A DNA stretch of 64,000 nucleotides from Streptomyces fumanus (GTDB taxonomy: Bacteria; Actinomycetota; Actinomycetes; Streptomycetales; Streptomycetaceae): the NCBI RefSeq assembly GCF_014655295.1, contig NZ_BNBI01000003.1:434001-498000 (forward strand), in the 5' to 3' direction. Shown here one piece after another: positions 17,711 through 26,733 of this stretch. Position numbers and translations under genes: made by a program. Every line of letters starts with the position of its first letter. Position 1 is the stretch's first letter. Under the pieces are notes generated by a model. It ran no database searches. It worked only from the letters and a program-made list of their open reading frames with translations, and was not told where the DNA came from.

Positions 17711-19203
17711 CGGGGGCCGCCCGGCCGGCCGGTGATGCGGGCGGCGGCGAGCTTGCCGGAGAGCAGCACGGTGGGCACGCCGACGCCGGGGGTGGTGCCG
17801 CAGCCCGCGAGGACCGCGTTGGCGGTGCCGCGCACCAGGTTGCGGGGCCGGAAGGGGCCGGTCTGGGCGAAGGTGTGGGCCACCGAGAACGGGGTTCCGG
17901 CGGCGTGCCCCAGGGCGGTCCAGTCGGCGGGGGTCACCAGGCACTCCTCCTCGATGGCGGCGGCCAGTCCGGTCAGCCCCCGGCGTTCCAGGGTGGCGAG
18001 CAGGCTCGCCCGGTAGCGGGGCCCGAGGGCGTGCCAGGTGTCGGCGGCCGGTCCGATGTCGGTGTTGGGGCAGGGCGCGAGGACGTAGTGGAGGTGCCGG
18101 CCCTGGGGGGCGAGCGTGGGGTCGCCGGCCGTGGGGCGGGTGATCAGCAGGGACGGGTCGCTCATCAGGGTGCCGGTGCGGGTGAGTTCGTCGAAGGTGC
18201 GCTCCCAGGCGGCGCCGAAGGACAGGGTGTGGTGCGCCAGGTGGGGCCAGGTGCGGGTGGTGCCGGCGTGCAGGACGACGGCGGACGGGGCGTGCCGCAG
18301 ACGGACCGGGCGGCGCGGGCGGCGGCCCAGCAGCTTGTGGACGACCGGCAGGTCGGGGGTGAGGACGACGGCGTCGCAGGGCACCCGGCCGGCGGTGGTG
18401 ACGACGGCGGTGACGCGGTCGCCGGAGCGTTCCAGCGCGGTGACGTCCTGGCCCAGGCGCAGCTCGGCGCCGGCGCCGGCGGCCGCGGCGGCCAGCGCCC
18501 GGGGCAGCGCGTGCATGCCGCCGCGCGGGAACCAGACCCCGGCGACGGTGTCCATGTAGGCGATGACGGCGTACGCGGCCAGCGCCCGGGCCGGTGCCAC
18601 CCCGGCGTACAGGGACTGGAAGGAGAACACCCGGCGCAGCTTCTCGTCGCGCAGGAACCGGCCGATGCGCGCATCCAGCCTGCCGAAGCCGCCGAGGGCG
18701 GCCAGCTTGGCCAGGTCGGGGGTGAGCAGACCGAGCGGGGAGTCGAAGTTGGCGTCGATGAACCGGCGCCGCTGCACGGCGTACAGCCGGGTCAGCCAGG
18801 TCCGCAGCCTCCGGTATCCGGCCGCCTCCCGGGCCCCGGCGAACCGTTCGACCTCCGCCTCCATGGCGGCCGCGTCGGTGTGCACGTCCAGGGAGCTGCC
18901 GTCGGCGAAGCGGGCCCGGTAGGCGGGGTGCAGCGGGATCAGGTCGACGTGGTCGCGCAGCCGTTCGCCGACTGCCGCGAACGCCTCGTCGGCCAGGTCC
19001 GGCATGGTCAGCACGGTGGGCCCGGTGTCCATGCGGTAGCCGCCGCGCTCCAGGCGCCCGGCCCGTCCGCCGGGCAGCGCCTCGCGCTCCACGACGGTGA
19101 CCCGCCGCCCGGCGCCGAGCAGGTGCAGGGCGGCGGAGAGCCCGGCGAGCCCCGCGCCGACCACCACGACGTGATCGGTGCGCCCGGGCACGGTCCGGGT
19201 CAT
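17707..19203 (-). CDS. crtI: Phytoene desaturase
   Basis: The product has 498 residues. The FAD-binding [20 protein letters not shown] lies at about residues 13-32. The CrtI C-terminal signature [19 protein letters not shown] ends the protein, and [10 protein letters not shown] marks the middle. It desaturates phytoene to lycopene in several steps. ATG 19203 follows only a weak purine-rich stretch. It is the first gene of the minus-strand unit and diverges from crtY across 255 bases, which must hold both promoters. Confidence 0.95.
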   Translation of the reverse strand: MTRTVPGRTDHVVVVGAGLAGLSAALHLLGAGRRVTVVEREALPGGRAGRLERGGYRMDTGPTVLTMPDLADEAFAAVGERLRDHVDLIPLHPAYRARFADGSSLDVHTDAAAMEAEVERFAGAREAAGYRRLRTWLTRLYAVQRRRFIDANFDSPLGLLTPDLAKLAALGGFGRLDARIGRFLRDEKLRRVFSFQSLYAGVAPARALAAYAVIAYMDTVAGVWFPRGGMHALPRALAAAAAGAGAELRLGQDVTALERSGDRVTAVVTTAGRVPCDAVVLTPDLPVVHKLLGRRPRRPVRLRHAPSAVVLHAGTTRTWPHLAHHTLSFGAAWERTFDELTRTGTLMSDPSLLITRPTAGDPTLAPQGRHLHYVLAPCPNTDIGPAADTWHALGPRYRASLLATLERRGLTGLAAAIEEECLVTPADWTALGHAAGTPFSVAHTFAQTGPFRPRNLVRGTANAVLAGCGTTPGVGVPTVLLSGKLAAARITGRPGGPR

Positions 19204-19458
19204 CGCGGCCCCCGGCGGGCGCGTACCCGGCCGGGTCGGGTCCCCTGCATCCCGTGTCCTCTCGTCGCTGGGCTCGCCGGAACGGTACGGCGCTACACCT
19301 TCCCCGGCCGGGAGAGGCGGCACCCGGGTTGGTCCGATCACGTACGCCGCTCACCCGCGCGGCGGACACCCGGCGCGCCGCCCGCCGCGTGCCCCGGTCC
19401 GGGCCGGGCACGCGCGGGGCATACTCCCGGGCGGCGGGCCGACGGCGAGGAGGCGGGT

Positions 19459-20646
19459 GTGCGGGACGCGGACATCGTGATCGTCGGCGCCGGGGCGGCC
19501 GGCCTGTCGCTGGCGCACCGGCTGCCGGTGCCCGCGCCGCACCGCCCGGCCCCGTCCGTCGTCCTGCTCACCGCGCCCGCCGGGCCGCTGACCCCGCCCG
19601 CGCGGACCTGGTGCTTCTGGGAGCCGGGCGCGGGCCGCTTCGACCGGGCGGTGACGGCGTCCTGGGAGTGGCTGCGGGTGCGCGGCCGGGACGGGACGGT
19701 GGTGCGGCGGCACATCGCGCCGGAGCGGTACAAGATGATCCGCTCCGACGACTTCGAGGCCCTGGTCGACTCCGATCTGGCCGGGCGCCCGGGGCTGCGG
19801 CGCCTGACCGCCACGGTCGGCGCGGTGACCGCGCTGCCCGGCGGGGGCGCGCGGGTGCGGGCCACCGGTGCGGACGGCGCCCCGCTGGAGCTGCGGGCCC
19901 GCTGGGTGTTCGACTCCCGTCCGCCGGAGCGCCCGCCGCCCGCCCGGACCCGGCTGCTCCAGCACTTCCGCGGCTGGTTCGTGCGCACCGAACGGCCGGT
20001 GTTCGACCCCGGGGTGGTGGAGCTGATGGACTTCCGCACCCGGCAGCCCGAGCGGGGCCTGTCCTTCGGGTACGTCCTGCCCACCGGCCGCCGCACGGCC
20101 CTGGTCGAGTACACCGAGTTCGGGCCCGCCCCGCTCACCCCGGAGGCGTACGACCTGGCCCTGGACGACTACACCGGCCGCGTCCTGGGCGCCGGGGCCG
20201 CCCGGGTCCTGGCGACGGAACAGGGCGTCATCCCGATGACCGACGCCGCCTGGCCCCGGCCGTCCGGACCGGTCTTCCGGATCGGCGTGGCGGGCGGGGC
20301 GACCCGGCCCGCCACCGGCTACACCTTCGCCGCCGTGCAGCGGCAGACGGAGGCGGTCGCCACCGCCGTGCGCGCCGGCCGCCACCCGGCGCCGCCGGCC
20401 GCGCACCGGGGCCGGGCCCGGCTGATGGACGCGGTGCTGCTGCGCGCCCTGGACACCGGCCGGGTCGACGGCCCCGACCTCTTCCTGCGCCTGTTCGCCC
20501 GGGTGCCGGCCGGGCGCCTGCTGCGCTTCCTCGACGGCCGGACCGGGCTGTACGAGGACCTCGCGGTCGGCGTCCGGGTCCCCGTCCCGCCCATGCTGCG
20601 CACCGCGGCGGAACTGCCCTGGCTGCGCCGCCGCCCCGCCCCCTGA
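19459..20646 (+). CDS. crtY: Lycopene beta-cyclase (CrtY type)
   Basis: The product has 395 residues. The N-terminal dinucleotide fold [18 protein letters not shown] is followed by RTWCFWEPG, a CrtY/CrtL family hallmark. FDSRPPE, ELMDFRT and [15 protein letters not shown] blocks (here [16 protein letters not shown]) come later. It closes both ends of lycopene to give beta-carotene. The GTG start has GAGGAGG upstream at about 19448. The crtU gene begins 16 bases after the stop, so the two form an operon. Confidence 0.93.
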   Translation: MRDADIVIVGAGAAGLSLAHRLPVPAPHRPAPSVVLLTAPAGPLTPPARTWCFWEPGAGRFDRAVTASWEWLRVRGRDGTVVRRHIAPERYKMIRSDDFEALVDSDLAGRPGLRRLTATVGAVTALPGGGARVRATGADGAPLELRARWVFDSRPPERPPPARTRLLQHFRGWFVRTERPVFDPGVVELMDFRTRQPERGLSFGYVLPTGRRTALVEYTEFGPAPLTPEAYDLALDDYTGRVLGAGAARVLATEQGVIPMTDAAWPRPSGPVFRIGVAGGATRPATGYTFAAVQRQTEAVATAVRAGRHPAPPAAHRGRARLMDAVLLRALDTGRVDGPDLFLRLFARVPAGRLLRFLDGRTGLYEDLAVGVRVPVPPMLRTAAELPWLRRRPAP

Positions 20647-20662
20647 CCCAGGAGCCCCGCCC

Positions 20663-22264
20663 ATGCCCCCGTACCCGTACCTCACCGTCCCGCGAGCGGG
20701 CCGCGCCCCCCGGCCGCCGGGCCGGGACCGGCGGGCCCGGATGCTGGCGCCGCCGCCGGGGCGGGAGCGGATCGGCGGCGGGGCGCCGTCCGTGGGGGTG
20801 GTCGGGGGCGGCATCGCGGGACTGGCGGCGGCGGCCGTGCTCGCCGAGCGCGGGGTGCGCGTGGTGCTGTACGAACGCGAACCCGTGCTGGGCGGCCGGG
20901 TCGCCGGGTGGCCGGTCGCGCTGCCCGACGGCACCCGGGCCACGATGAGCCGGGGCTTCCACGCCTTCTTCCGCCAGTACTACAACCTGCGGTGCCTGCT
21001 GCGCCGGACCGACCCCGGCCTGGACCGGCTGACCGGGCTGCCCGACTACCCGCTGGTGCACGCCGACGGCTTCCGCGACGGCTTCCGGCGGGTGCCGCGC
21101 ACCCCGCCGTGGAGCGCCCTCGGCTTCGTCGCGCTCAGCCCCAGCTTCGGGCTCCGGGACCTGGCCGCGCTGCGCCCGGCCGCCGCGCTGCCCCTGCTGG
21201 ACATCAGCACCCGCGCGGTCCACGCCCGCTACGACCACGTCAGCGCCCAGGACTTCCTGGACGCCCTGCGGTTTCCCGCCGCCGCCCGGCACCTGGCCTT
21301 CGAGGTGTTCTCGCGGAGCTTCTTCGCCGACCCCCGGGAGCTGTCGGCCGCCGAGATGGCGCTGATGTTCCACATCTACTTCCTCGGCTCCAGCGAGGGC
21401 CTGCTGTTCGACGTGGTGCGCGAGCCGTTCCCGCAGGCCCTGTGGGACCCGCTGGCCGGGTACCTCGCCGCGCACGGCGTGGAGCTGCGCACGGCCACCG
21501 AGGTCGCGTCGGTACGTCCGCTGCCCGGCGGCGGGCACGAGGTGGACGGCGGCTCCGGCACCCGGCGCCACGACGCCGTCGTGCTGGCGCTGGACACCGG
21601 GGGGCTGAAGGCGGTGGTGGGCCGCTCCCCCGGGCTCGGCGACGCCGGGTGGCGGGAGCGGGTGGCGGGGCTGCGGACCGCGCCGCCGTTCCTGGTCTCC
21701 CGGCTCTGGCTGGACCGGCCGGTGGCACCGGACCGCCCCGGGTTCCTCGGCACCGGCGGCTACGGGACGCTGGACAACATCAGCGTCCTGGACCGCTGGG
21801 AGGGCGAGGCGGCCCGCTGGGCGGCCCGGACCGGCGGCTCGGTCGTCGAACTGCACGCCTACGCGCTGCCCGCCGCGGCCGTCCCGGACGTCGAGGCCAA
21901 GCGGCTCGTCGGGCAGTTGCACCGCGTCTACCCGGAGACCCGGGACGCGGGGGTCGTCGGCGCCCGGCACGAGTGGCGCGCGGACTGCCCGCTGTTCCCG
22001 GTCGGCGGCTACCGGGACCGCCCCGGCGTCCGCACCCCCGACCCGTCGCTGGTCGTCGCCGGGGACCTGGTCCGCACCGGGCTGCCGGTCGCCCTGATGG
22101 AACGCGCCGCCACCTCCGGAATGCTCGCCGCCAACGCCCTGCTGGCCCGCTGGGGCGTCCGGGGCGAGACGCTGTGGACGGTGCCCGACCGGGGCCGCTC
22201 GCCGCTGCTGCGCGCCCTGGCCCGCGCGGGCGGCGCCGCGCACCGGCGACGGCGCGGGGCGTGA
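20663..22264 (+). CDS. crtU: Isorenieratene synthase-type carotene desaturase/methyltransferase
   Basis: The product has 533 residues. A 40-residue Pro/Arg-rich leader precedes the FAD motif GVVGGGIAGLAAAAVLAERG (about residues 45-64). RGFHAFFRQYYNLRCLLRR and YLGSSEG-like HIYFLGSSEGLLFD are shared with CrtU enzymes. CrtU aromatises the beta-rings of beta-carotene with a methyl shift, making isorenieratene. It follows crtY closely and converges on an SDR gene with a four-base gap. With crtE, B, I and Y the pathway appears complete in this window. Confidence 0.9.
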   Translation: MPPYPYLTVPRAGRAPRPPGRDRRARMLAPPPGRERIGGGAPSVGVVGGGIAGLAAAAVLAERGVRVVLYEREPVLGGRVAGWPVALPDGTRATMSRGFHAFFRQYYNLRCLLRRTDPGLDRLTGLPDYPLVHADGFRDGFRRVPRTPPWSALGFVALSPSFGLRDLAALRPAAALPLLDISTRAVHARYDHVSAQDFLDALRFPAAARHLAFEVFSRSFFADPRELSAAEMALMFHIYFLGSSEGLLFDVVREPFPQALWDPLAGYLAAHGVELRTATEVASVRPLPGGGHEVDGGSGTRRHDAVVLALDTGGLKAVVGRSPGLGDAGWRERVAGLRTAPPFLVSRLWLDRPVAPDRPGFLGTGGYGTLDNISVLDRWEGEAARWAARTGGSVVELHAYALPAAAVPDVEAKRLVGQLHRVYPETRDAGVVGARHEWRADCPLFPVGGYRDRPGVRTPDPSLVVAGDLVRTGLPVALMERAATSGMLAANALLARWGVRGETLWTVPDRGRSPLLRALARAGGAAHRRRRGA

Positions 22265-22268
22265 GCCG

Positions 22269-23144
22269 CTACCGCCCCGGTGCCGTCCGGTCCGCCCGGC
22301 CGCCCGCGCCGAGCGGACCGGTCGGGTCGAGGACGCCCCGGGCCTCCAGCCGGGCCACGTCCCGCCGGTACACCCGCAGCACCAGGGACGGCAGCGCGGC
22401 CCGCGCCATCTGCCCGAACCGCACGAACCCGGGGACGTACACGGCGGTACGGCGGCGCTCGATCGCCCGGACCAGCCGGGCGGCGACGTGCTCGGGCGAG
22501 CTGATGCCCCGGGCCGGGCGCGGCAGGCCGGCGCGCACCTGGCGCAGGACGGCGTACCGGTCCGCGTCGCGGATCATGTCGGTGTCGATCCAGTTGAGGT
22601 AGGCGAAGCCCACCGCGACCCCGTGGTGGACGACCTCGGCGCGCAGCGCGTGGGCGAAGGCTTCGACGCCCGCCTTGGAGGCGCAGTAGGCGCTCATCAT
22701 GGGGGCCGCGCCGATCGCCGCGGAGGAGCCGATCTGGAGGTGGTAGCCGGCCGTCTCCAGCAGGTCCGGCAGGAAGGCGCGGGCCGTGTGGGCGCTGCCG
22801 ATGAGGTTGACGTCGACGACCCGGCGCCAGGCGTCGGGGTCGGAGGTGAGGAACGCCTCGCCCCTGGCGATGCCGGCGTTGGCGACGACCACCGAGGGCG
22901 GGCCGAGCCGGGCCCGCACCCGGCCGGCCGCCTCGTCCAGCGCCGCCGGGTCGGTGACGTCGGCCTCGCAGGTCACCGCCGGGGTCGGCAGGGTGGCGGC
23001 GACCGCGTCGAGGCCGGGCTTCTCGTGGCCGACCAGGGCGAGCCGGGCCCCGCGCCCGGCACAGGCGCGGGCCAGCGCGGCGCCCAGCCCGCGGGCGGCT
23101 CCCGTCACCACGACGGTACGGTCACGCAGCGGGCTGTCCGTCAT
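22269..23144 (-). CDS. Short-chain dehydrogenase/reductase (SDR)
   Basis: The product has 291 residues. The cofactor motif TGAARGLGAALARA (about residues 15-28), NAG (VVANAGIA) and the active site S...YCASK are all visible, so this is a classical NAD(P)-dependent SDR. The C-terminal helix LPSLVLRVYRRDVARL is hydrophobic. It is the last gene of a minus-strand trio after a phytoene-desaturase-like oxidoreductase (10-base gap) and an SRPBCC protein. The substrate is unknown; a role in modifying an isoprenoid or carotenoid is inferred only from context. Confidence 0.88.
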   Translation of the reverse strand: MTDSPLRDRTVVVTGAARGLGAALARACAGRGARLALVGHEKPGLDAVAATLPTPAVTCEADVTDPAALDEAAGRVRARLGPPSVVVANAGIARGEAFLTSDPDAWRRVVDVNLIGSAHTARAFLPDLLETAGYHLQIGSSAAIGAAPMMSAYCASKAGVEAFAHALRAEVVHHGVAVGFAYLNWIDTDMIRDADRYAVLRQVRAGLPRPARGISSPEHVAARLVRAIERRRTAVYVPGFVRFGQMARAALPSLVLRVYRRDVARLEARGVLDPTGPLGAGGRADRTAPGR

Positions 23145-23154
23145 CGCCGGCTCC

Positions 23155-24783
23155 TTATCCGATCAGACGCCGGTCGCCGCTGCGGTCGCGGCGGGTCAGC
23201 AGGCGCTGCAGCCGTTCCGGGGCGGCCCAGCGGTTGCGGCGCAGCACCGCGCGGGCGGCGTTGGCGCCGGGCGCCCCGTGCACGCCGCCGCCCGGGTGGG
23301 CGCCGGCCGAGGCGAGGAAGAGCCCGGCGACCGGGGTCTCGGGGCGGCCGGTGCCGGGCAGCGGCCGGAAGAACAGTTGCTGGTGCATGGCGGTGGTGCC
23401 GCCGTTGATGGCCCCGCCGTGCAGGTTGCGGTCCATGGTCTGCAGGGTCGGCGGGGCGAGGATGCGGCGGGCGCGGATCACCGAGCGGAAGCCGGGCGCG
23501 AACCGCTCCACCTGGCGTTCGACCCGGTCGGCCATGATCTCCTGCTCCTTGGCGTCCCACCGTCCGGTGAGCCCCTCGTCGCCGGCGTCGCCGCGGACGT
23601 CGTGCGGGAGGTGGGTGTACGCCCAGGCGGACTCGGTGCCGTCCGGGGAGCGGGACGGGTCGGCGGTCGTCATCTGCCCGAACAGCGAGAACGGCCGGTC
23701 GGGGATCTGCCGGCGGCTGATCTGGGACATGAACCGGGTCAGCTCGTCGACGCCGTCGGCCAGGTGCACGGTGCCGGCCCCGGCCGCCTCCGGGGAGCGC
23801 CAGGGCACGGGTCCGTCCAGCGCCCAGTCGACCTTGAAGGTGGCGAAGTCCCACTGGAAGCGCCGCAGGTCGTCGAGGACCTGGGCGGGCAGGTCGGCGG
23901 CGTCGACGAGTTCGCCGTACAGGGCGGGCACGGACACGTCGGCGAGGACGGCGTGCCGGGCGGTGACCGTGCCGCCGTCGGCGGTGCGTACGCCGACCGC
24001 GCGGCCGTCGCGGACCAGGACCCGCTCGACCCGCCGCCCGCAGGTCAGGGTGGCGCCCCGGGAGCGCAGCCGGTGGACCAGGGCGGCCGTCAGCGCGCCC
24101 GCGCCGCCGACCGGGACGGGGAAGCCGTACGTCTGGCCGAGCATGGACATCAGCCAGCCGAAGCCGCCGCTGCCCGCGGCCTCGGGCGCGAGGTCGGCGT
24201 GCAGGGCGTTGCCGGCCAGGATCAGCCGGCCGCCCTCGCCCCGGAACTCCTCCTCGCCCAGGCGGCGCACCGGCAGCACCAGGGTGCGGGCCAGCCGCAG
24301 CCCGCCCCCGCCGCGCAGCCGGGCGGCCAGCCGGGCGGTGGCCCGGACCGGCGGGAACGGCGTGAACAGGGCGTCCAGGATGTCCCGCCGGTTGCGTTCC
24401 CACACGTCGTGCAGCCGGTGCCAGGACCGGCCGTCGCCGGGGGCGAAGGCGTCGAGGGAGGCGGCGGTGGTGCGCACGTCCCGGTCGAGGACCGCGCAGG
24501 TGCCGTCGGTGAGCGGGTGGGCCAGCACGTGCGGGGCGTGGCTCCAGCGCAGGCCGTGGTCCTGCAGGCGCAGCCCGGCGAGGACCGGCGAGGCGGCGGC
24601 GAGCGGGTAGAAGGAGCTGAACAGGTCGTTGACGAAGCCGGGGGCCACCTGGTCGTCGTGGCGCACCGCCCCGCCGGGTTCGGGCTGCTCCTCCAGGACG
24701 TGCACGTCCCAGCCGGCGTCGGCCAGCAGGTTGGCGGCGACCAGCCCGTTGGGCCCGGCGCCGATCACGACGGCGTCAGGCAC
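23155..24783 (-). CDS. Phytoene desaturase-like FAD oxidoreductase
   Basis: The product has 542 residues. VIGAGPNGLVAANLLADAGWDVHVLE at the N-terminus is the FAD-binding fold. PGFVNDLFSSFYPLAAASPV and the GGGVHGAPGANAA C-terminus match the actinobacterial 'phytoene dehydrogenase-like' oxidoreductases, a group distinct from CrtI. The gene starts inside the last codons of the SRPBCC gene (eight-base overlap), so translation is coupled. The reaction is unknown; a hydrophobic, possibly isoprenoid, substrate is likely from family and neighbours. Confidence 0.85.
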   Translation of the reverse strand: MPDAVVIGAGPNGLVAANLLADAGWDVHVLEEQPEPGGAVRHDDQVAPGFVNDLFSSFYPLAAASPVLAGLRLQDHGLRWSHAPHVLAHPLTDGTCAVLDRDVRTTAASLDAFAPGDGRSWHRLHDVWERNRRDILDALFTPFPPVRATARLAARLRGGGGLRLARTLVLPVRRLGEEEFRGEGGRLILAGNALHADLAPEAAGSGGFGWLMSMLGQTYGFPVPVGGAGALTAALVHRLRSRGATLTCGRRVERVLVRDGRAVGVRTADGGTVTARHAVLADVSVPALYGELVDAADLPAQVLDDLRRFQWDFATFKVDWALDGPVPWRSPEAAGAGTVHLADGVDELTRFMSQISRRQIPDRPFSLFGQMTTADPSRSPDGTESAWAYTHLPHDVRGDAGDEGLTGRWDAKEQEIMADRVERQVERFAPGFRSVIRARRILAPPTLQTMDRNLHGGAINGGTTAMHQQLFFRPLPGTGRPETPVAGLFLASAGAHPGGGVHGAPGANAARAVLRRNRWAAPERLQRLLTRRDRSGDRRLIG

Positions 24784-25264
24784 GGCTCGCTCCGGGCCGC
24801 GCGGAGGCCGTCCCGGGACCGGCCGCGTGACCGGCCTCGGACTCGCACAGCTTGGCCAGCCGGGCCAGCATGGCGCGGTGCCGCAGATGGATCAGCAGGT
24901 CGACGCCCGTGTTGTGGACCAGGCCGCCGGGGCCGCGCAGCGGGTGCTCGTCGACGAGGACGAGGGTGTCCCGGCCCCAGGGGCGCAGCTCGATGGCGAT
25001 CCGGGCGGTGCCGAGCGGGCCCGCCTTGGCCTCCAGCTCCAGCACGGAGCCCTCCTCGCAGCGCCGGACGACCGTCTCGTTGGTCAGTTTCAGGGGCCCG
25101 AGGGGCACCGCGTACCGGATGGTGGAGTCCACCTCGGGCCAGTTTCCCCGGTCGGGGGTGACGTCGGAGGTGCCCACCACCCACTCCGCGTACCGCTCGC
25201 CGTCCGCGAGCACGGCCCACACCTCCTGCGGGCTCGCCTGGATCAGTCGATGCCGAACTGCCAC
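24776..25264 (-). CDS. SRPBCC/polyketide cyclase-like protein
   Basis: The product has 162 residues. A hydrophobic-ligand START-like fold is indicated by IQASPQEVWAVLADGERYAEWVVGT, with a conserved Trp, and a long amphipathic C-terminal helix, LLIHLRHRAMLARLAKLCE. GTG 25264 has AGGAG five bases upstream. The frame remains open further upstream through the repeat region, but that part has no family similarity. It is the first gene of the trio with the FAD oxidoreductase and SDR. It may bind or present the substrate. Confidence 0.8.
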   Translation of the reverse strand: MAVRHRLIQASPQEVWAVLADGERYAEWVVGTSDVTPDRGNWPEVDSTIRYAVPLGPLKLTNETVVRRCEEGSVLELEAKAGPLGTARIAIELRPWGRDTLVLVDEHPLRGPGGLVHNTGVDLLIHLRHRAMLARLAKLCESEAGHAAGPGTASARPGASRA

Positions 25265-25339
25265 GCGCTCCTCCAAGTTCCCGGATCGCGACTGCCGCGT
25301 CCCGCACTGAGTGCCCCGTCCGGGGCCGGCCAACCGGAG

Positions 25340-25660
25340 CACGGCGGGCGCGTTACGGGAGGCGCCGCGCGCGGCGGGGTGACCTCGCCGCTCGCCGCCG
25401 TCGGCGCCCGGAGGCCACGGGCGGGCGCGGCTGCCCCGGCCGTGGCGGCGAGCCGCCACGCGCGCGTTACGGGAGGTGGTGCCGCGCTCGGGAGGGATGC
25501 GCTGGCCGTCCGTTGCGGTTGCCGTCCGGAGGCCACCGGTGACCATGGGCCCGACCCGGACCTTCCGGCGAGCCGCCACGCGCGCGTTACGGGACGCGCC
25601 GCGCGCGGGAGGGATGACCTCGCCGCTCGTTGCCGTTGCCGTTGCCGTCCGGAGGTCGCC
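25340..25660. repeat. Three diverged tandem copies of a 114/120-bp unit before the gene at 25662
   Basis: The core CGTTACGGGA recurs at 25351, 25465 and 25585, giving periods of 114 and 120 bases. Around it the copies share GCGAGCCGCCACGCGC (copies 2 and 3), a GGGAGGGATG-like stretch and CCGTCCGGAGG followed by an ATG/GTG. The last copy supplies the ribosome binding site and start of the gene at 25662. This fills the 397-base divergent intergenic region between the SRPBCC gene and that gene. Copy 1 has an in-frame stop (GGGTGA) where copies 2 and 3 read GGGATG. Confidence 0.8.
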
Positions 25661-25661
25661 G

Positions 25662-26561
25662 ATGTCCATGGAGCCGGAGCCCGCCCTGCGGCAGGCCGTC
25701 GAGGCGGTCGCCGCGCTGTCGGCGGACGCGACGCCGGTCGCCGAGCACACCGCGGGCGGGCTGTGGCGGCTGCCCCGGGCCGCCGACGCCGTGACCCGCG
25801 CGCTGCGCTCCGGTGACCGGGCGGTGCGCGACCGGGGCTGGCTGATGGTACGGACCCGGGTGGCCGAGGAGATCGGCTCGGGCCGCGACTGGACCCGGGA
25901 GGCGGCCACCTGGCTGGCGTGCGGGGACGCCCGCTGGGAGGAGTCGGCCCGGATCACCGCCGATCTGGCGTGGCGGGCGCGGGCCGAGGGGCGCAGCGCC
26001 CTGCTGTTCCTGACCGGCGGCCACGTGGCCGCGACCGATCCGGCGACGCCGTACGGACGCGCCCTGTGGCACTGCTTCCTGACCACCCTGCGCTACGACT
26101 TCCGCTGCGCGGCGATCGAGGAGTTCTTCACCGGCGTGGACCGGCCCCTGGACCCGTACAGCGAGGCCATGCGTGCCTTCGCCCTGCTCGGCCGCTCCCG
26201 CCCCGAGGGGCTGGGACTGCTGACGGCCGTCATGGCCCGCGCGGCCCACGACGAGAAGGTCGTGCACGCCCTGCTGCACGGGCTCTGGCTCGGCGAGGAC
26301 CTGCCCGGACAGCCGGAACGGATGCTCGAACTGCTCCGCGCCCCGGCCTTCGCCGACGGCCTCGGGGCGGAGGCCCTGTACCGCAGGGCGTCGGCCCTGC
26401 GTCGGCTGCGCCGGTTCGACGAGGCGCTGACCGCCGTGCAAACCGCCATCGACTCCCTCGACCCCGGTCAGACCGTCGTCCACGCCGACTGCGTCCGCGA
26501 ACGCGCCCTGATCCTCGCCGAACGCGATCTGCACCGCGACGGGGGGACGCGCTTCGGCTGA
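25662..26561 (+). CDS. Hypothetical helical (TPR-like) protein
   Basis: The product has 299 residues, Ala- and Leu-rich and mostly alpha-helical, with no signal peptide. Repeated helix pairs such as GAEALYRRASALRRLRRFDEALTAVQTAIDSL near the C-terminus look like tetratricopeptide repeats. No catalytic motif is visible. ATG 25662 was chosen because GGAGG lies six bases before it; the in-frame GTG at 25476 would add residues made only of the upstream tandem repeat. Function unknown. It diverges from the SRPBCC-headed operon and could share its regulation. Confidence 0.65.
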   Translation: MSMEPEPALRQAVEAVAALSADATPVAEHTAGGLWRLPRAADAVTRALRSGDRAVRDRGWLMVRTRVAEEIGSGRDWTREAATWLACGDARWEESARITADLAWRARAEGRSALLFLTGGHVAATDPATPYGRALWHCFLTTLRYDFRCAAIEEFFTGVDRPLDPYSEAMRAFALLGRSRPEGLGLLTAVMARAAHDEKVVHALLHGLWLGEDLPGQPERMLELLRAPAFADGLGAEALYRRASALRRLRRFDEALTAVQTAIDSLDPGQTVVHADCVRERALILAERDLHRDGGTRFG

Positions 26562-26662
26562 CGGGGTGGGAGGGGGCGGGACGCGGGGCTGCGCGGAGGG
26601 GAGACGCTCAAGTCATCGCATTGGCATGGACCTATCAACATCGGCTCGCTAAGCTGCCCTCC

Positions 26663-26676
26663 TGAGAGCGCTCTCA
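26663..26676. promoter_or_regulatory. LacI-type operator palindrome before the secreted protease gene
   Basis: TGAGAGCGCTCTCA is a perfect 14-bp palindrome. It resembles the Streptomyces CebR operator TGGGAGCGCTCCCA and other LacI-family sites. A possible promoter, TGGACC-N17-TAAGCT (26627-26655), lies just upstream, which would place the palindrome at the transcription start, a repressor position. Confidence 0.6.
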
Positions 26677-26733
26677 CACCGTGGTTGTTCCACCACCCCC
26701 ACCCTGCTGGAACGACGAGAGGCATCCCCCTCC

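Noticed and set aside
25265..26086. Extension of the SRPBCC frame through the tandem repeats as a repetitive protein
   Set aside because: No start with a ribosome binding site is upstream, whereas GTG 25264 has AGGAG. The added part merely translates the DNA repeats.
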